DNA of 34,009 bases from positions 1 through 34,009 of the forward strand of contig JAAYPC010000204.1 of assembly GCA_012519985.1 (NCBI GenBank). Direction: 5' to 3'. The position numbers and the translations under genes were made by a program. The first letter of the stretch is position 1. Each line of letters begins with the position of its first letter. The notes beneath the pieces are model-generated. The model was not told the DNA's origin, searched no databases, and saw only the letters and a list, made by a program, of their open reading frames with translations. Of this stretch, positions 9,601 to 16,467 are shown one piece after another. The DNA is from Fibrobacter sp. (GTDB taxonomy: Bacteria; Fibrobacterota; Chitinivibrionia; Chitinivibrionales; Chitinispirillaceae).

Positions 9601-10802
9601 GTAATAGATTTTAATATCCTGCGTCCTTTTTCGTTGTTGATGTAATGAGCAATCAGCCGTGCTATGTTGAATAAAAGATTTCTTTCCTCTTTCAGAAAAG
9701 GTCCTTCGGCATAGTCAGGCAATTTCGTCAGGTAATAAATTTCGACAGTTCCGGACTGGTTGTCAAAAGTGACAAACTGCTCCCGTTGTACATAGGGCGT
9801 TTCGGTAAATTGTCTGGATACATATTCACGACCCTCAAATATGATTTTTGCAGCAGCATGCTCGGGAAACTGCCAGGAATCGGGCAAGATATTGCAGATA
9901 CTTTGAAGAGTGTCATCTATCGGCTTGCCTTTCATAATCAGGTCAGTTGTCCGATTAATTGCCATCAGCTCCTTTAGTCGTTCTCTGTTTTCATAGGTAA
10001 GTTGCTCATGAATCTTGCAAACAATAGCTATGGAAAGCAGTTGGGCGATAATGTTTAATAAGTTTCGCTCTTCTTTTAGAAAAGGTCCCTCATCCTCTTC
10101 TGGAAATTCGGAGGTATAGTACACCTCCAAACATCCTTCTGCTTCACCAGGAACCTGGAAAGACTGTTTTTGCACCCATGGGGTAATTTTGAAATTATCA
10201 CTTGTGTAGATGGTCTTGCCGTATATCAGACGAATACAAGTGCTTTTGGGATATTGCCAGGATGCTGGAAGAGCGTGGCAGATCTCCTGGAGCATTACCT
10301 CTATAGAATCATTCTTTTTTATTATCTGGTTAACCCGGTCCAGACCGCTTAGTTCTTTATTCCGTTCAATATTTTCCAGCAGTAGCAGCTCAAAATCCTC
10401 TTTGCTAATCGATCCTGAAATCAAAATGGCAATTCTGTCCAGAAAAGATCTGTATTCCTTCAAATGGTGAGAAGCTTCTATCCAATGCTTCTCTGAGGAA
10501 TAACCGATTTCAATGGATCCGCTAAGAGAATCGGGCGTGGTAAAACTCTTACTGATCTTCCATGGGGTTTCTGCGTTTTCGGATGTACTGCGACAGCACT
10601 CTCCCAACTGCATCTTCACAACTGTAAAATCTGGATACCTCAAAGCTTTATTAACAATCCTGCAGATAAACTCACATAGTTTTTCAACAGATAAGTCGCT
10701 ATGAAGTAAAGCGGCGATCTCCGCAATCGCCTGATACTTTTTCTGCCGTTCCAGACTCTCGGATTGCTGATCGCTATCTATGGCATATTCATCATTTTTC
10801 AT
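6663..10802 (-). CDS. GAF-receiver-PEP/pyruvate-binding multidomain signalling protein
   Basis: This 1379-residue protein has no signal peptide. Residues about 20-140, 150-265 and 275-390 are three related GAF-like modules; the last two share the block EGPFLKEERNLL (239-249 and 367-377). Residues about 433-570 and 577-720 are receiver-like: the first starts KKILVVSS without acidic residues, the second has PTILLVDDSPE and AVFSDIEF. Residues about 818-1210 match the N-terminal ATP/PEP-binding domain of PEP synthase/PPDK: GSLGGKGRN, LAVRSSSLFEDS, FAGSFETY, and LLQVRPLSG at the end. The phosphohistidine swivel and PEP barrel domains of true PEP synthase are absent. The last 150 residues (IIIGPGRWGTRD) are of unknown function. 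No HisKA/HATPase is present. It probably senses a small ligand and signals through ATP-dependent phosphotransfer, but that is inferred. Confidence 0.85.
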   Translation of the reverse strand: MKNDEYAIDSDQQSESLERQKKYQAIAEIAALLHSDLSVEKLCEFICRIVNKALRYPDFTVVKMQLGECCRSTSENAETPWKISKSFTTPDSLSGSIEIGYSSEKHWIEASHHLKEYRSFLDRIAILISGSISKEDFELLLLENIERNKELSGLDRVNQIIKKNDSIEVMLQEICHALPASWQYPKSTCIRLIYGKTIYTSDNFKITPWVQKQSFQVPGEAEGCLEVYYTSEFPEEDEGPFLKEERNLLNIIAQLLSIAIVCKIHEQLTYENRERLKELMAINRTTDLIMKGKPIDDTLQSICNILPDSWQFPEHAAAKIIFEGREYVSRQFTETPYVQREQFVTFDNQSGTVEIYYLTKLPDYAEGPFLKEERNLLFNIARLIAHYINNEKGRRILKSITVRQAVISRKETSVPESENLSGSDRTIKASYVVKKILVVSSVQDAYLLAAESFNNNQFRDPYHQNNIWSFPQFTFSSSIDDAAIRLDNQHFDIVFIIAFSPFHDITEIYKPLKSKHPDTQFFLVTKSPEQISVLQSVLLKEGHFKTSLFAYEDHPEFLIVLCKLYEDSMNCDQVMAPTILLVDDSPEYYTPVILDFYSTVFNQLRSKATAGRKKGHTRMRMLLTCNYEDSVHIALLHSNSLVAVFSDIEFRKNGVLHSNAGFELYDIINEYSKNTRFILHSTEKSFEEKARLNKNIEYLYKGSPLFYRNLCERIDSMHFFDLKYESEGKQSFNNFVSFLKFLPKLNPTQINDLAKDTNFLNWLKVQGLFDCVNQLTGTVSASLSDEESSERISNLLNNAVEKEIYPPIVHYGAEESLSEKVITTVSTGSLGGKGRNIAFLHSLTSLKSLDSSGSLMQTRVPLTLIIRSDEYERILQDERILGVIKSTDFKAIQKAFEEIELSDETIEALKRFVEMVDTPLAVRSSSLFEDSVYRPFAGSFETYIIPNSHPEPSVRLRQLISAIKRVYASPFKPETQLYFSHTGKMAVEDRMAIVLQELVGERHGAYYYPQISGVAGSYNFYPVGHMKAEDGFAVIAFGLGFFVVEGRGGHRFSPVYPDIDFGSVKDMIKGSQTKFYAVNLERESLDFDRYGEKAGLDLLDIETAESHGTLNHCASVYDYANDRITPDLRLPGPRIVDFANILKYDYLPLAKTISNVIQKLSSSMGTPVEIEFAINNCNTYKFSPVFYLLQVRPLSGEQLGHNISIKSTDSSKCILYSQTSLGNGKIDTLTDVIIIKTENFDPTKTDEMVNEVDYFNRLQVINKRSYIIIGPGRWGTRDKSLGIPVTWSQICNAKIVVEIAMNNFPLDASLGSHFFHNITVMKIGYIAITNTRKDEFINWDAFNSMECVENLKYFKLLRSNKPLSVQLDGRNKQALITRE

Positions 10803-11017
10803 CCTGGAATCAATCCCTCTTTATCCTGATTCATTAAATAAAAGGCCAGATAAAATATAATAAAATGCCCTGATTTCATACTGTTTCCACTTTTTGCAGT
10901 ATTGGGAAATCACCTGCGAATTTGTGATGATAAAATCGGGTTTTTTGAAGATTCAGTGGCATTTAAAAATGGCTCAGTTTTTGTTAGTAACACCTTCTCC
11001 CCAAACAGGAGGCACTT
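10803..11017. promoter_or_regulatory. divergent intergenic region
   Basis: This 215-bp AT-rich gap separates the minus-strand sensory operon from the plus-strand gene at 11018, so promoters for both must lie here or very close by. For the minus strand, a TATTATATT-type stretch around 10850-10865 could be a -10 box, with no clear -35 partner. For the plus strand, only the strong ribosome site AGGAGG (11007-11012) is convincing. No palindromic operator stands out. Confidence 0.4.
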
Positions 11018-11542
11018 ATGAATACGGTTATCTTCAGTACTACTTTCGATAGCTATAACATTATGCATATCATTTATGCTGGTGCTGTTCAAGAAATTCC
11101 AAAAGAAAAAAGGAAAAATGCCATGTCCCATTTTTTCCGGATTTTAACCAGACAAGGCGTGGCGTTTTGCTATTTCAAAGGAGGGGAGTCTGCCAGAAAA
11201 GCACGGATACAGTTAGAGACTATGATGGAGTCTGCCAAACCCAACCAATTGTTTCGATCTGGTTCAGAAGTAATAGATGTAGAATCGGTCATCTCTTATG
11301 GAAGAATAATTAAGCTGAGAAATAGCGAAGATGGGAAATCACATGCATTTACAGTGATTCTGAATACCATGAGTGAGAGAAACAATCAGCTTAGTTTTTC
11401 TTTTAAAAGCGAAGAGAGTGCAAAAAAGGCCAGAGCTGTTCTCTGGAGCATTATGGAAAATTTCTATGGGAGTAAAATGAATCATAGTTCAGAGGGGAAA
11501 AACGAGAGTGCATTAGACGATGTATCAGTTGTACAACCTTGA
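11018..11542 (+). CDS. hypothetical protein with internal duplication
   Basis: This 174-residue protein is not recognised. The ATG at 11018 is preceded by AGGAGG (11007-11012), the clearest Shine-Dalgarno in the window, so the gene is probably real. It has no signal peptide or membrane segment. Two segments are similar: FKGGESARKARIQLETMMES (about residues 53-72) and FKSEESAKKARAVLWSIMEN (about 128-147). Each follows a stretch of beta character, suggesting two copies of a small beta-beta-alpha unit of about 75 residues. The tail after residue 150 is polar and probably disordered. It stands alone between a divergent sensory operon and the PEP-CTERM remnant. Function unknown. Confidence 0.65.
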   Translation: MNTVIFSTTFDSYNIMHIIYAGAVQEIPKEKRKNAMSHFFRILTRQGVAFCYFKGGESARKARIQLETMMESAKPNQLFRSGSEVIDVESVISYGRIIKLRNSEDGKSHAFTVILNTMSERNNQLSFSFKSEESAKKARAVLWSIMENFYGSKMNHSSEGKNESALDDVSVVQP

Positions 11543-11818
11543 AAACTATTTCGATCCAGTGATGTCCGGTTAATTTACGAGAATTTTATTGAATTCAAAA
11601 CTAATCCTGGGTCAGAATTTCCAAACAGGAACAGGTGTAGGAAAATTAAAAAAAACCAAAGTGACCGTTTATATGTGCACAATTACTTGTGCCCCCTATG
11701 TAAAAGGCATTTTGGAAAAGTAGATGCATGATCGGCTTTGATTGATTGGAAGCTGTTTCTGGTATCCTCCTTTGTGTATTCAGGTATCGGGCATTGCTGT
11801 AACCCATAACTGAAATTT

Positions 11819-12241
11819 TTATATCCCTTTACGGGTATTTAGTGTAACATAGACCATAGCGGTAAGACCAAAGAGCAGCATCGTTATCTTTGATGATTCG
11901 GGAACCGGGTTTGAATTAATCTGGTGGATGATGCCAATCGTGAAATCATCGAAGCCAAACCCATCCCTTTCTCCAGTATTTATAAATCTTACCTTGGAAA
12001 ACAAGTTGTCTGTGCGTAATTCCGAAATGGAAGGCATCGCGCTATTATCGTGCTGATTGAGCCGGATGAGGTATAAAGTCTGAGCTATTCCATTTTTAGT
12101 TGTAAAATTTAAAGTCAGTTGACCGTCCCTATCATAGATAACGGTATCGTAAAAACCGAAATCTGCGATATCTTTGCTGAGATTAATTAAAAAAAATGGA
12201 TCTTGGCCTACAATCAAAAATGGGAGCCGGATATTGTCCAC
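11819..12241 (-). pseudogene. C-terminal remnant of a PEP-CTERM (exosortase substrate) protein
   Basis: The frame encodes 140 residues from a GTG at 12241 directly after an in-frame stop. There is no signal peptide, which a PEP-CTERM protein must have. The end is diagnostic: NPVPESSK, then about 15 hydrophobic residues (MLLFGLTAMVYV), then a short basic tail TRKGI, which is the PEP-CTERM sorting pattern with VPES in place of VPEP. The preceding GFGFDDFTIG is also typical of the region just before the signal in such secreted proteins. The 5' part seems lost or frame-shifted: the DNA upstream (12242-12420) has stops in all minus-strand frames. The alternative is a short intact protein made from an unusual start. 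If a remnant, it implies the genome has or had an exosortase system. Confidence 0.55.
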
Positions 12242-13396
12242 CTACCTTACCATATCTCTCAATATAGTGAATACCACGAAAAGACCACTTCGTTTTTGTA
12301 ATAGACAGCATTCTCAGGAATGGGTCCTTTCAAGCAGATTAGTAAAATCCGATACTATACGTACATTAGTTTTCACCGATTGCATCGGTATATAAAAAAA
12401 TGATGTCAGTCTCTTGCAGTACCATCTACTTTGTATCTTTCCAAGTTTGTTTTGCCGAGCGCAGGAGCTCTTTTATTGATTGGTACAAAGCTTATTAGCA
12501 AATTTTTCTGACCAGTCTAATTCTCTTTTTTATATCTTGCCTCTTTTAACTCCTCTCCTTTCCTTTTTATGCTTTCAATTGATCGACTTTATATTATTGA
12601 AGATAGATATTAAAGGGGAACTCTTTTCATGTGAATCACTATAAATGCCCCATAAGATTCCATTAAAACAGCAGAGATCTGAAATTCACCTGCGAAATTT
12701 TGTTTTTTTTCAGATAAGGAAGTGTTATCCCAGTTGTTTGTCAGTTAATTCAGTTTTATTTGTTTTTGTAATCAGAGAGTTTATTTCGATTTACAGTAGA
12801 CTCTTTTTTAAATTTAATTTAGGCTAAGAAGTTTGTCTGGTGATTTATTTTAAAACAGTAGAAATATCTTTTAAGTATGTTCCCATTCATTTAGTCATGA
12901 ATTTTGCATTAAAAGAACTTAGAATCATTCAATATTAATATTTGCCTCGTGAAAAAGATTCTTTTTAGAAGTGTTACTTTATTTTAAATAGAAACAAAAA
13001 AATATAAAAGTAACTTGCACTGGGAATAAAACATTTATTAGATTGTCTATACATACTGTTAATATGAGAAAATGCAAAAAGATAATGAAGCCAGGGTTTG
13101 TGATAACAAAATACTTGAACAAGTGAGTGTTGCCCATAAAAGTTTAACTGTTCAATTACCCGGTTTATGCTTCATCCGAATGTTGTGAACTCTTAAAAAG
13201 ATTGATTTGGTGAAGAGTTTACTAAAAATTTATCAAATCGCTATTATTCAGTACTCTTGATTTATGTTGGTACAGAAGATGTTAACCAACATATTATACT
13301 GATAGACCAAAAAATATTAATATGGATATAGAAAATACACCCTTTTAACATTATTTGAATCATAAAAAACCATATTAATTATTAAAAGGAAGTTAT
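12242..13396. other. 1.15-kb AT-rich region without a convincing gene
   Basis: No open frame here has a credible ribosome site plus protein-like composition; the longest (12645-12827) is rich in Phe/Ile from T runs. Visible structure consists of a small perfect hairpin ACCGAT-TGC-ATCGGT (12375-12389), an 8-bp inverted repeat ATCTGAAA/TTTCAGAT (12677-12684 and 12708-12715), and a 9-bp inverted repeat listed separately at 13263-13293. The left end probably holds decayed 5' sequence of the PEP-CTERM gene. The right end must contain the promoter and leader of the large plus-strand operon. No tRNA-like or riboswitch-like fold was recognised. Confidence 0.5.
13263..13293. promoter_or_regulatory. 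9-bp inverted repeat upstream of the biosynthetic operon (candidate operator)
   Basis: TATGTTGGT (13263-13271) and ACCAACATA (13285-13293) are perfect inverted copies separated by 13 bases, about 105-135 bases before the ACP start codon. The layout suits a dimeric regulator or a leader hairpin. The TATTATACT stretch at 13292-13300 could supply a -10 element, but no good -35 box is seen. This is a candidate only. Confidence 0.35.
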
Positions 13397-13768
13397 ATGA
13401 CAGAAACAAAAGTAAAAAAAATCTTAGTTGATGTTCTCCAGGTCGAAGTTGAGGATGTTACAATTGAATCCAATCTTGTTGATGATTTAGCTGCAGAATC
13501 AATCGATTTTGTTGATATCATGTACAATATCGAACAGGAATTCGGGATTAAAATAAACCCCGGGGATATATTTCCGACTTTTTTAAGAGAAGTTCAGATT
13601 TTCAATGATGATAATAAAATGAAAGATGAGGTAAGAAACCGACTAATTAAAGATTATTCACATTTTGATAATAACACTTTAGAAATGTTTCAATCAACTA
13701 AGAACCCTAACGTCTTCTTTACCGTAAAAGGAATTGTAAATTTTATTGAGAAAAAAATTGCTGGTTGA
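13397..13768 (+). CDS. acyl carrier protein, elongated
   Basis: This is the first gene of the plus-strand operon, with ribosome site AAGGAAG (13386-13392). Helix II carries AAESIDFVDI, in which Ser35 is the expected phosphopantetheine attachment site; the usual DSL is ESI here. The pattern DLAAESIDFVD..YNIEQEFGIKI is clearly a carrier protein. At 123 residues it is about 40-45 longer than a standard ACP. The extra piece (about residues 55-103) lies between helix II/III and the final helix TVKGIVNFIEKK. It should carry the growing chain for the three KS-fold proteins, the dehydratases and the ketoreductase downstream. It may also hand the product to the acyl-ACP-reductase-like domain at 30946-33843. 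No phosphopantetheinyl transferase is in the window. Confidence 0.88.
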   Translation: MTETKVKKILVDVLQVEVEDVTIESNLVDDLAAESIDFVDIMYNIEQEFGIKINPGDIFPTFLREVQIFNDDNKMKDEVRNRLIKDYSHFDNNTLEMFQSTKNPNVFFTVKGIVNFIEKKIAG

Positions 13769-13802
13769 GTGTTGAACATCAAATTTGGAACAGAATCGAT
13801 CA

Positions 13803-15023
13803 ATGGAAGAGACGGAAATCGTAGTTACTGGATTTGGAATTGTCTGTTCGCTTGGTGATAATCCCGAATCTGTATGGTTAAACCTCCTCAATGGCCTCAA
13901 CGGTGTGCGATCGATAGGATCGTGCCATAAAGAACTTGCTGGGTATGGGGTACATGTGCTTGCTCCTGCAGTGGAAGTTTGTGTTGACAATGAGATCGAG
14001 GATAAAAAAATGGTTCGAAGCATGAACAGGGTATCGAAAATGCTTGTTTATGCAGGAATGCAGGCATTAAAAAGCGCCGGGATCGTTCCGCATATTGACA
14101 CCAAAAGATATAATACAGGTGCAATAATAGGTACTGGAACTGCATTAGGAGTTGATTACCCCTTTGAACGATTTGAAAACCGTAATCCAAAATGGTTTCT
14201 TGATACATATCCCAACATTCTTTTGTCCCATCTCTCGATAGCATGTGGATTGAGCGGTTATGGTATGACTATTGTGAACGCATGTACAAGCAGCACTCAA
14301 GCTATTGGAATGGCTGCGAAGATGATTAAACACGGGGAGGCAAATGTAATTATTGCCGGAGGTGCTGAAAGTAAATTTAGTCCGTCTTTTCTTTCCGGGT
14401 TTAGCAGACTCAATATGCATACACCTAATACCGATCCTGAATCAGCAATGCGTCCGTTTGATAAAGGTAGGAATGGTTTTGTATTGGGTGAGGGCGCATG
14501 TCTTTTGGTACTTGAGAACAGACGACATGCAGAAAAAAGAGGTGCACGTCCGCTTGTAGTAATTAGTGGATATGGTGTGTCAATGGATGCATACAGATTA
14601 ACGGACACCTCAAGTGAGGGGAAAGCCAGGGCTATGAGGGCTGCACTTCAAGATGCAGGTATCTCACCAAATGAAATCGATTACATCAATACTCATGGTA
14701 CTTCTACACAAACGAATGATCGTGAAGAAGCTAAAGCTATATATGATGTATTTGGAACATATTCATGTTCGATTCCGGCAAATAGTACCAAGTCTATGGT
14801 AGGGCATACCATGTCAGTTTCCGGTGCCATAGAGGCATTTGTTTGTGCCCGCTCGCTATCAGAGAAGATTATTCACCCGACATTAAATTATGTCGAAACA
14901 AATGATGAACATGTTTTATCAATATCATCTTCGTGTCAGAGACTGCAGAGGGCCAGATACTGTATCAGTAATTCAAGCGGAATCGGGGGGGGCAATGCGT
15001 CACTTGTATTCAGTGCTGTGTAA
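13803..15023 (+). CDS. beta-ketoacyl-ACP synthase (KS, catalytically intact)
   Basis: The protein has 406 residues from the ATG at 13803; an upstream in-frame TTG (13785) is possible but less likely. It has the thiolase fold of FabF/type-II KS with a full catalytic set: Cys161 in VNACTSSTQ, His298 in INTHGTSTQ, Lys330 in STKSMVGH and His335. GIGGGNASLVF closes the fold, as in family members. It performs decarboxylative condensation of malonyl-ACP with the acyl chain. It starts 34 bases after the ACP gene. As the neighbour 15199-16461 is a KS fold without catalytic residues, the two may pair as KS/chain-length factor. The 175-base gap between them is the largest inside the operon. KS class (elongation versus initiation) cannot be decided from the sequence. 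Confidence 0.92.
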   Translation: MEETEIVVTGFGIVCSLGDNPESVWLNLLNGLNGVRSIGSCHKELAGYGVHVLAPAVEVCVDNEIEDKKMVRSMNRVSKMLVYAGMQALKSAGIVPHIDTKRYNTGAIIGTGTALGVDYPFERFENRNPKWFLDTYPNILLSHLSIACGLSGYGMTIVNACTSSTQAIGMAAKMIKHGEANVIIAGGAESKFSPSFLSGFSRLNMHTPNTDPESAMRPFDKGRNGFVLGEGACLLVLENRRHAEKRGARPLVVISGYGVSMDAYRLTDTSSEGKARAMRAALQDAGISPNEIDYINTHGTSTQTNDREEAKAIYDVFGTYSCSIPANSTKSMVGHTMSVSGAIEAFVCARSLSEKIIHPTLNYVETNDEHVLSISSSCQRLQRARYCISNSSGIGGGNASLVFSAV

Positions 15024-15198
15024 TAGGCTGAACTGAAGCTAATCGTGTCTGAAAAAGTAGAGTTGGTCTTTGCTGTTAACTGATTTATCTGCTATTGCAT
15101 AATAATTTAGTTTCACAGCGTTTTTATAGCTTGGTAGATAATTAAATAAGTAATAGAGCCTGATTTCCCTGAAGGGTTTACAGGAAACGAGGTTAGTA
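15024..15198. other. intergenic gap inside the operon
   Basis: These 175 bases between two KS-fold genes hold no open frame of note. A tiny hairpin CCCTGAAGGG (15167-15176) lies just before the ribosome site GAGGT (15189-15193) of the following gene and could affect its translation. An internal promoter is possible but none is clear. Confidence 0.4.
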
Positions 15199-16461
15199 AT
15201 GTTAATTCCAGTTCATATTACGGGTATTGGACCCATTTCGCCTTTTGGAATTGGGAAGGCAGATCATTGCAAAGCTATCATGACAGGATTGAATCCGTTA
15301 GATAATTGTAATGTTGATGATTTGTATTATCCAAAAATAGTGGGGTTGGTTCCGGATTTTAATCCAAAAGATTATATAATGGATAAAAAATCAATTCGTT
15401 TTATGACTCGCCAGGTTATTCTTGGTCTTTGTTCTTCCAGCCTTGCATTGCAAGATGCAGGCATTACTTCAGAAATTCTGGAAAAAGATATTGATGGAAC
15501 TGGTGTTATATTCGGAGCCGGGATCGTACAGAGTATTATTAGTTCGAAAGATATATTTCTTAATTGCCTCAAAGAAGAAGGTGAAATCGATTATAAGAAA
15601 CTTGGACGCGAAGGGTATAGAGCAATGCCTCCCCTTTGGATACTTCCACGTTTACCCAATACGACTGGGGGACAGATCTCTATTCAATATGGAATAAAAG
15701 GAATTAATTACAGTATTGTAAATGGGCCGTCATCGGGAATGATCGCAATAGGAGAAGCATACGAAGCAATTTGTAACAAAAGATCCTCTTTGGTTGTTTC
15801 TGGAGGATCTGAATGGGATCCTGCAGTTGATTTTATTGATAGATTGAAAAAAGATGGTTTTGCATCTGATACAGAAAATGGTTCTAGACCATTTAGTGGA
15901 CAAAGTGATGGGTTTATTTTGGCAGAAGGTGCAGCATCACTCATTCTGGAATCGGAAGAGAAATTGTACCAAAGAGGTGGTAAGTCCTATGGGAAAATAC
16001 TGGCATATGGAAATGGGTATGTGCCACGCTTCAGAAATTTGGACGTAAAAGAGCTTGCACAGCAATATTGCTTTTTTGTAAGGACCACCTTGGAAAGAAA
16101 TAGTATATCACTTGATTCGATTGATCTTGTGCAGGCAACTGGATGCGGAATTCCGGTTATTGATGATGCAGAGATCGAAGTATATAGTTCTTTATTCGGT
16201 TCAAAAACATTAATTACCACTGTAAATGGTTCTATCGGATATCCCCTCGCTGCTTCAGGTGCTATATCTTCTGCTGTGGCAATATTGGAAATGGAGATGG
16301 GAATAGCAGGAATTATTGGACGTACAACAAGTATTGCAGGTAAAAATCAGGAACAGTTTGTTATCCATAATCCAAAAAAGGCTTCTATACAGAGGGTATT
16401 ATGTACATCATTTGATTATAGTGGTGCAATGGTGTGTTTGGTGATAGAAAAAAAAGGGTGA
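15199..16461 (+). CDS. KS-fold chain-length-factor-like protein (no catalytic residues)
   Basis: This 420-residue protein aligns over its whole length with its KS neighbours (HITGIGPISPFG at the start, SGGSEWDPAV and ASGAISSAVAI later) but lacks every catalytic residue. The Cys position in IVNGPSSG is Pro177, the first His position in QATGCGIP is Gly315, the Lys position is Asn, and the second His position is Tyr348 (GSIGYPLAASGA). Loss of Cys with retention of the fold is the hallmark of chain-length factors (KS-beta) in type II PKS and of the CLF domain of PUFA synthases, where Gln rather than Pro is often found at the Cys site. It probably forms a heterodimer with one adjacent KS (13803-15023 or 16468-17757) and sets chain length. 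Ribosome site GAGGT at 15189-15193. Confidence 0.85.
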   Translation: MLIPVHITGIGPISPFGIGKADHCKAIMTGLNPLDNCNVDDLYYPKIVGLVPDFNPKDYIMDKKSIRFMTRQVILGLCSSSLALQDAGITSEILEKDIDGTGVIFGAGIVQSIISSKDIFLNCLKEEGEIDYKKLGREGYRAMPPLWILPRLPNTTGGQISIQYGIKGINYSIVNGPSSGMIAIGEAYEAICNKRSSLVVSGGSEWDPAVDFIDRLKKDGFASDTENGSRPFSGQSDGFILAEGAASLILESEEKLYQRGGKSYGKILAYGNGYVPRFRNLDVKELAQQYCFFVRTTLERNSISLDSIDLVQATGCGIPVIDDAEIEVYSSLFGSKTLITTVNGSIGYPLAASGAISSAVAILEMEMGIAGIIGRTTSIAGKNQEQFVIHNPKKASIQRVLCTSFDYSGAMVCLVIEKKG

Positions 16462-16467
16462 AGTAAT

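Noticed and set aside
6663..10802. Calling this gene a PEP synthase
   Set aside because: It has only the ATP/PEP-binding domain; the phosphohistidine and PEP/pyruvate barrel domains are absent and GAF/receiver modules are added.
11677..11692. Inverted repeat GCACAA-TTAC-TTGTGC
   Set aside because: Short, lacks a T run and is not placed next to a gene start; could be chance in AT-rich DNA.
12645..12827. 60-codon plus-strand frame in the AT-rich region
   Set aside because: Composition is Phe/Ile/Ser from T-rich DNA, with no ribosome site and no recognisable feature.
12242..13396. Mobile element or attachment site as the source of the operon
   Set aside because: No transposase, integrase, tRNA end or direct repeats were found at either side of the operon.
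13897..14608. Overlapping minus-strand frames opposite the first KS
   Set aside because: They are antisense to a strongly conserved coding frame and show no family motifs.
15199..16461. Calling this gene an active ketosynthase
   Set aside because: The catalytic Cys, both His and the Lys are all replaced.
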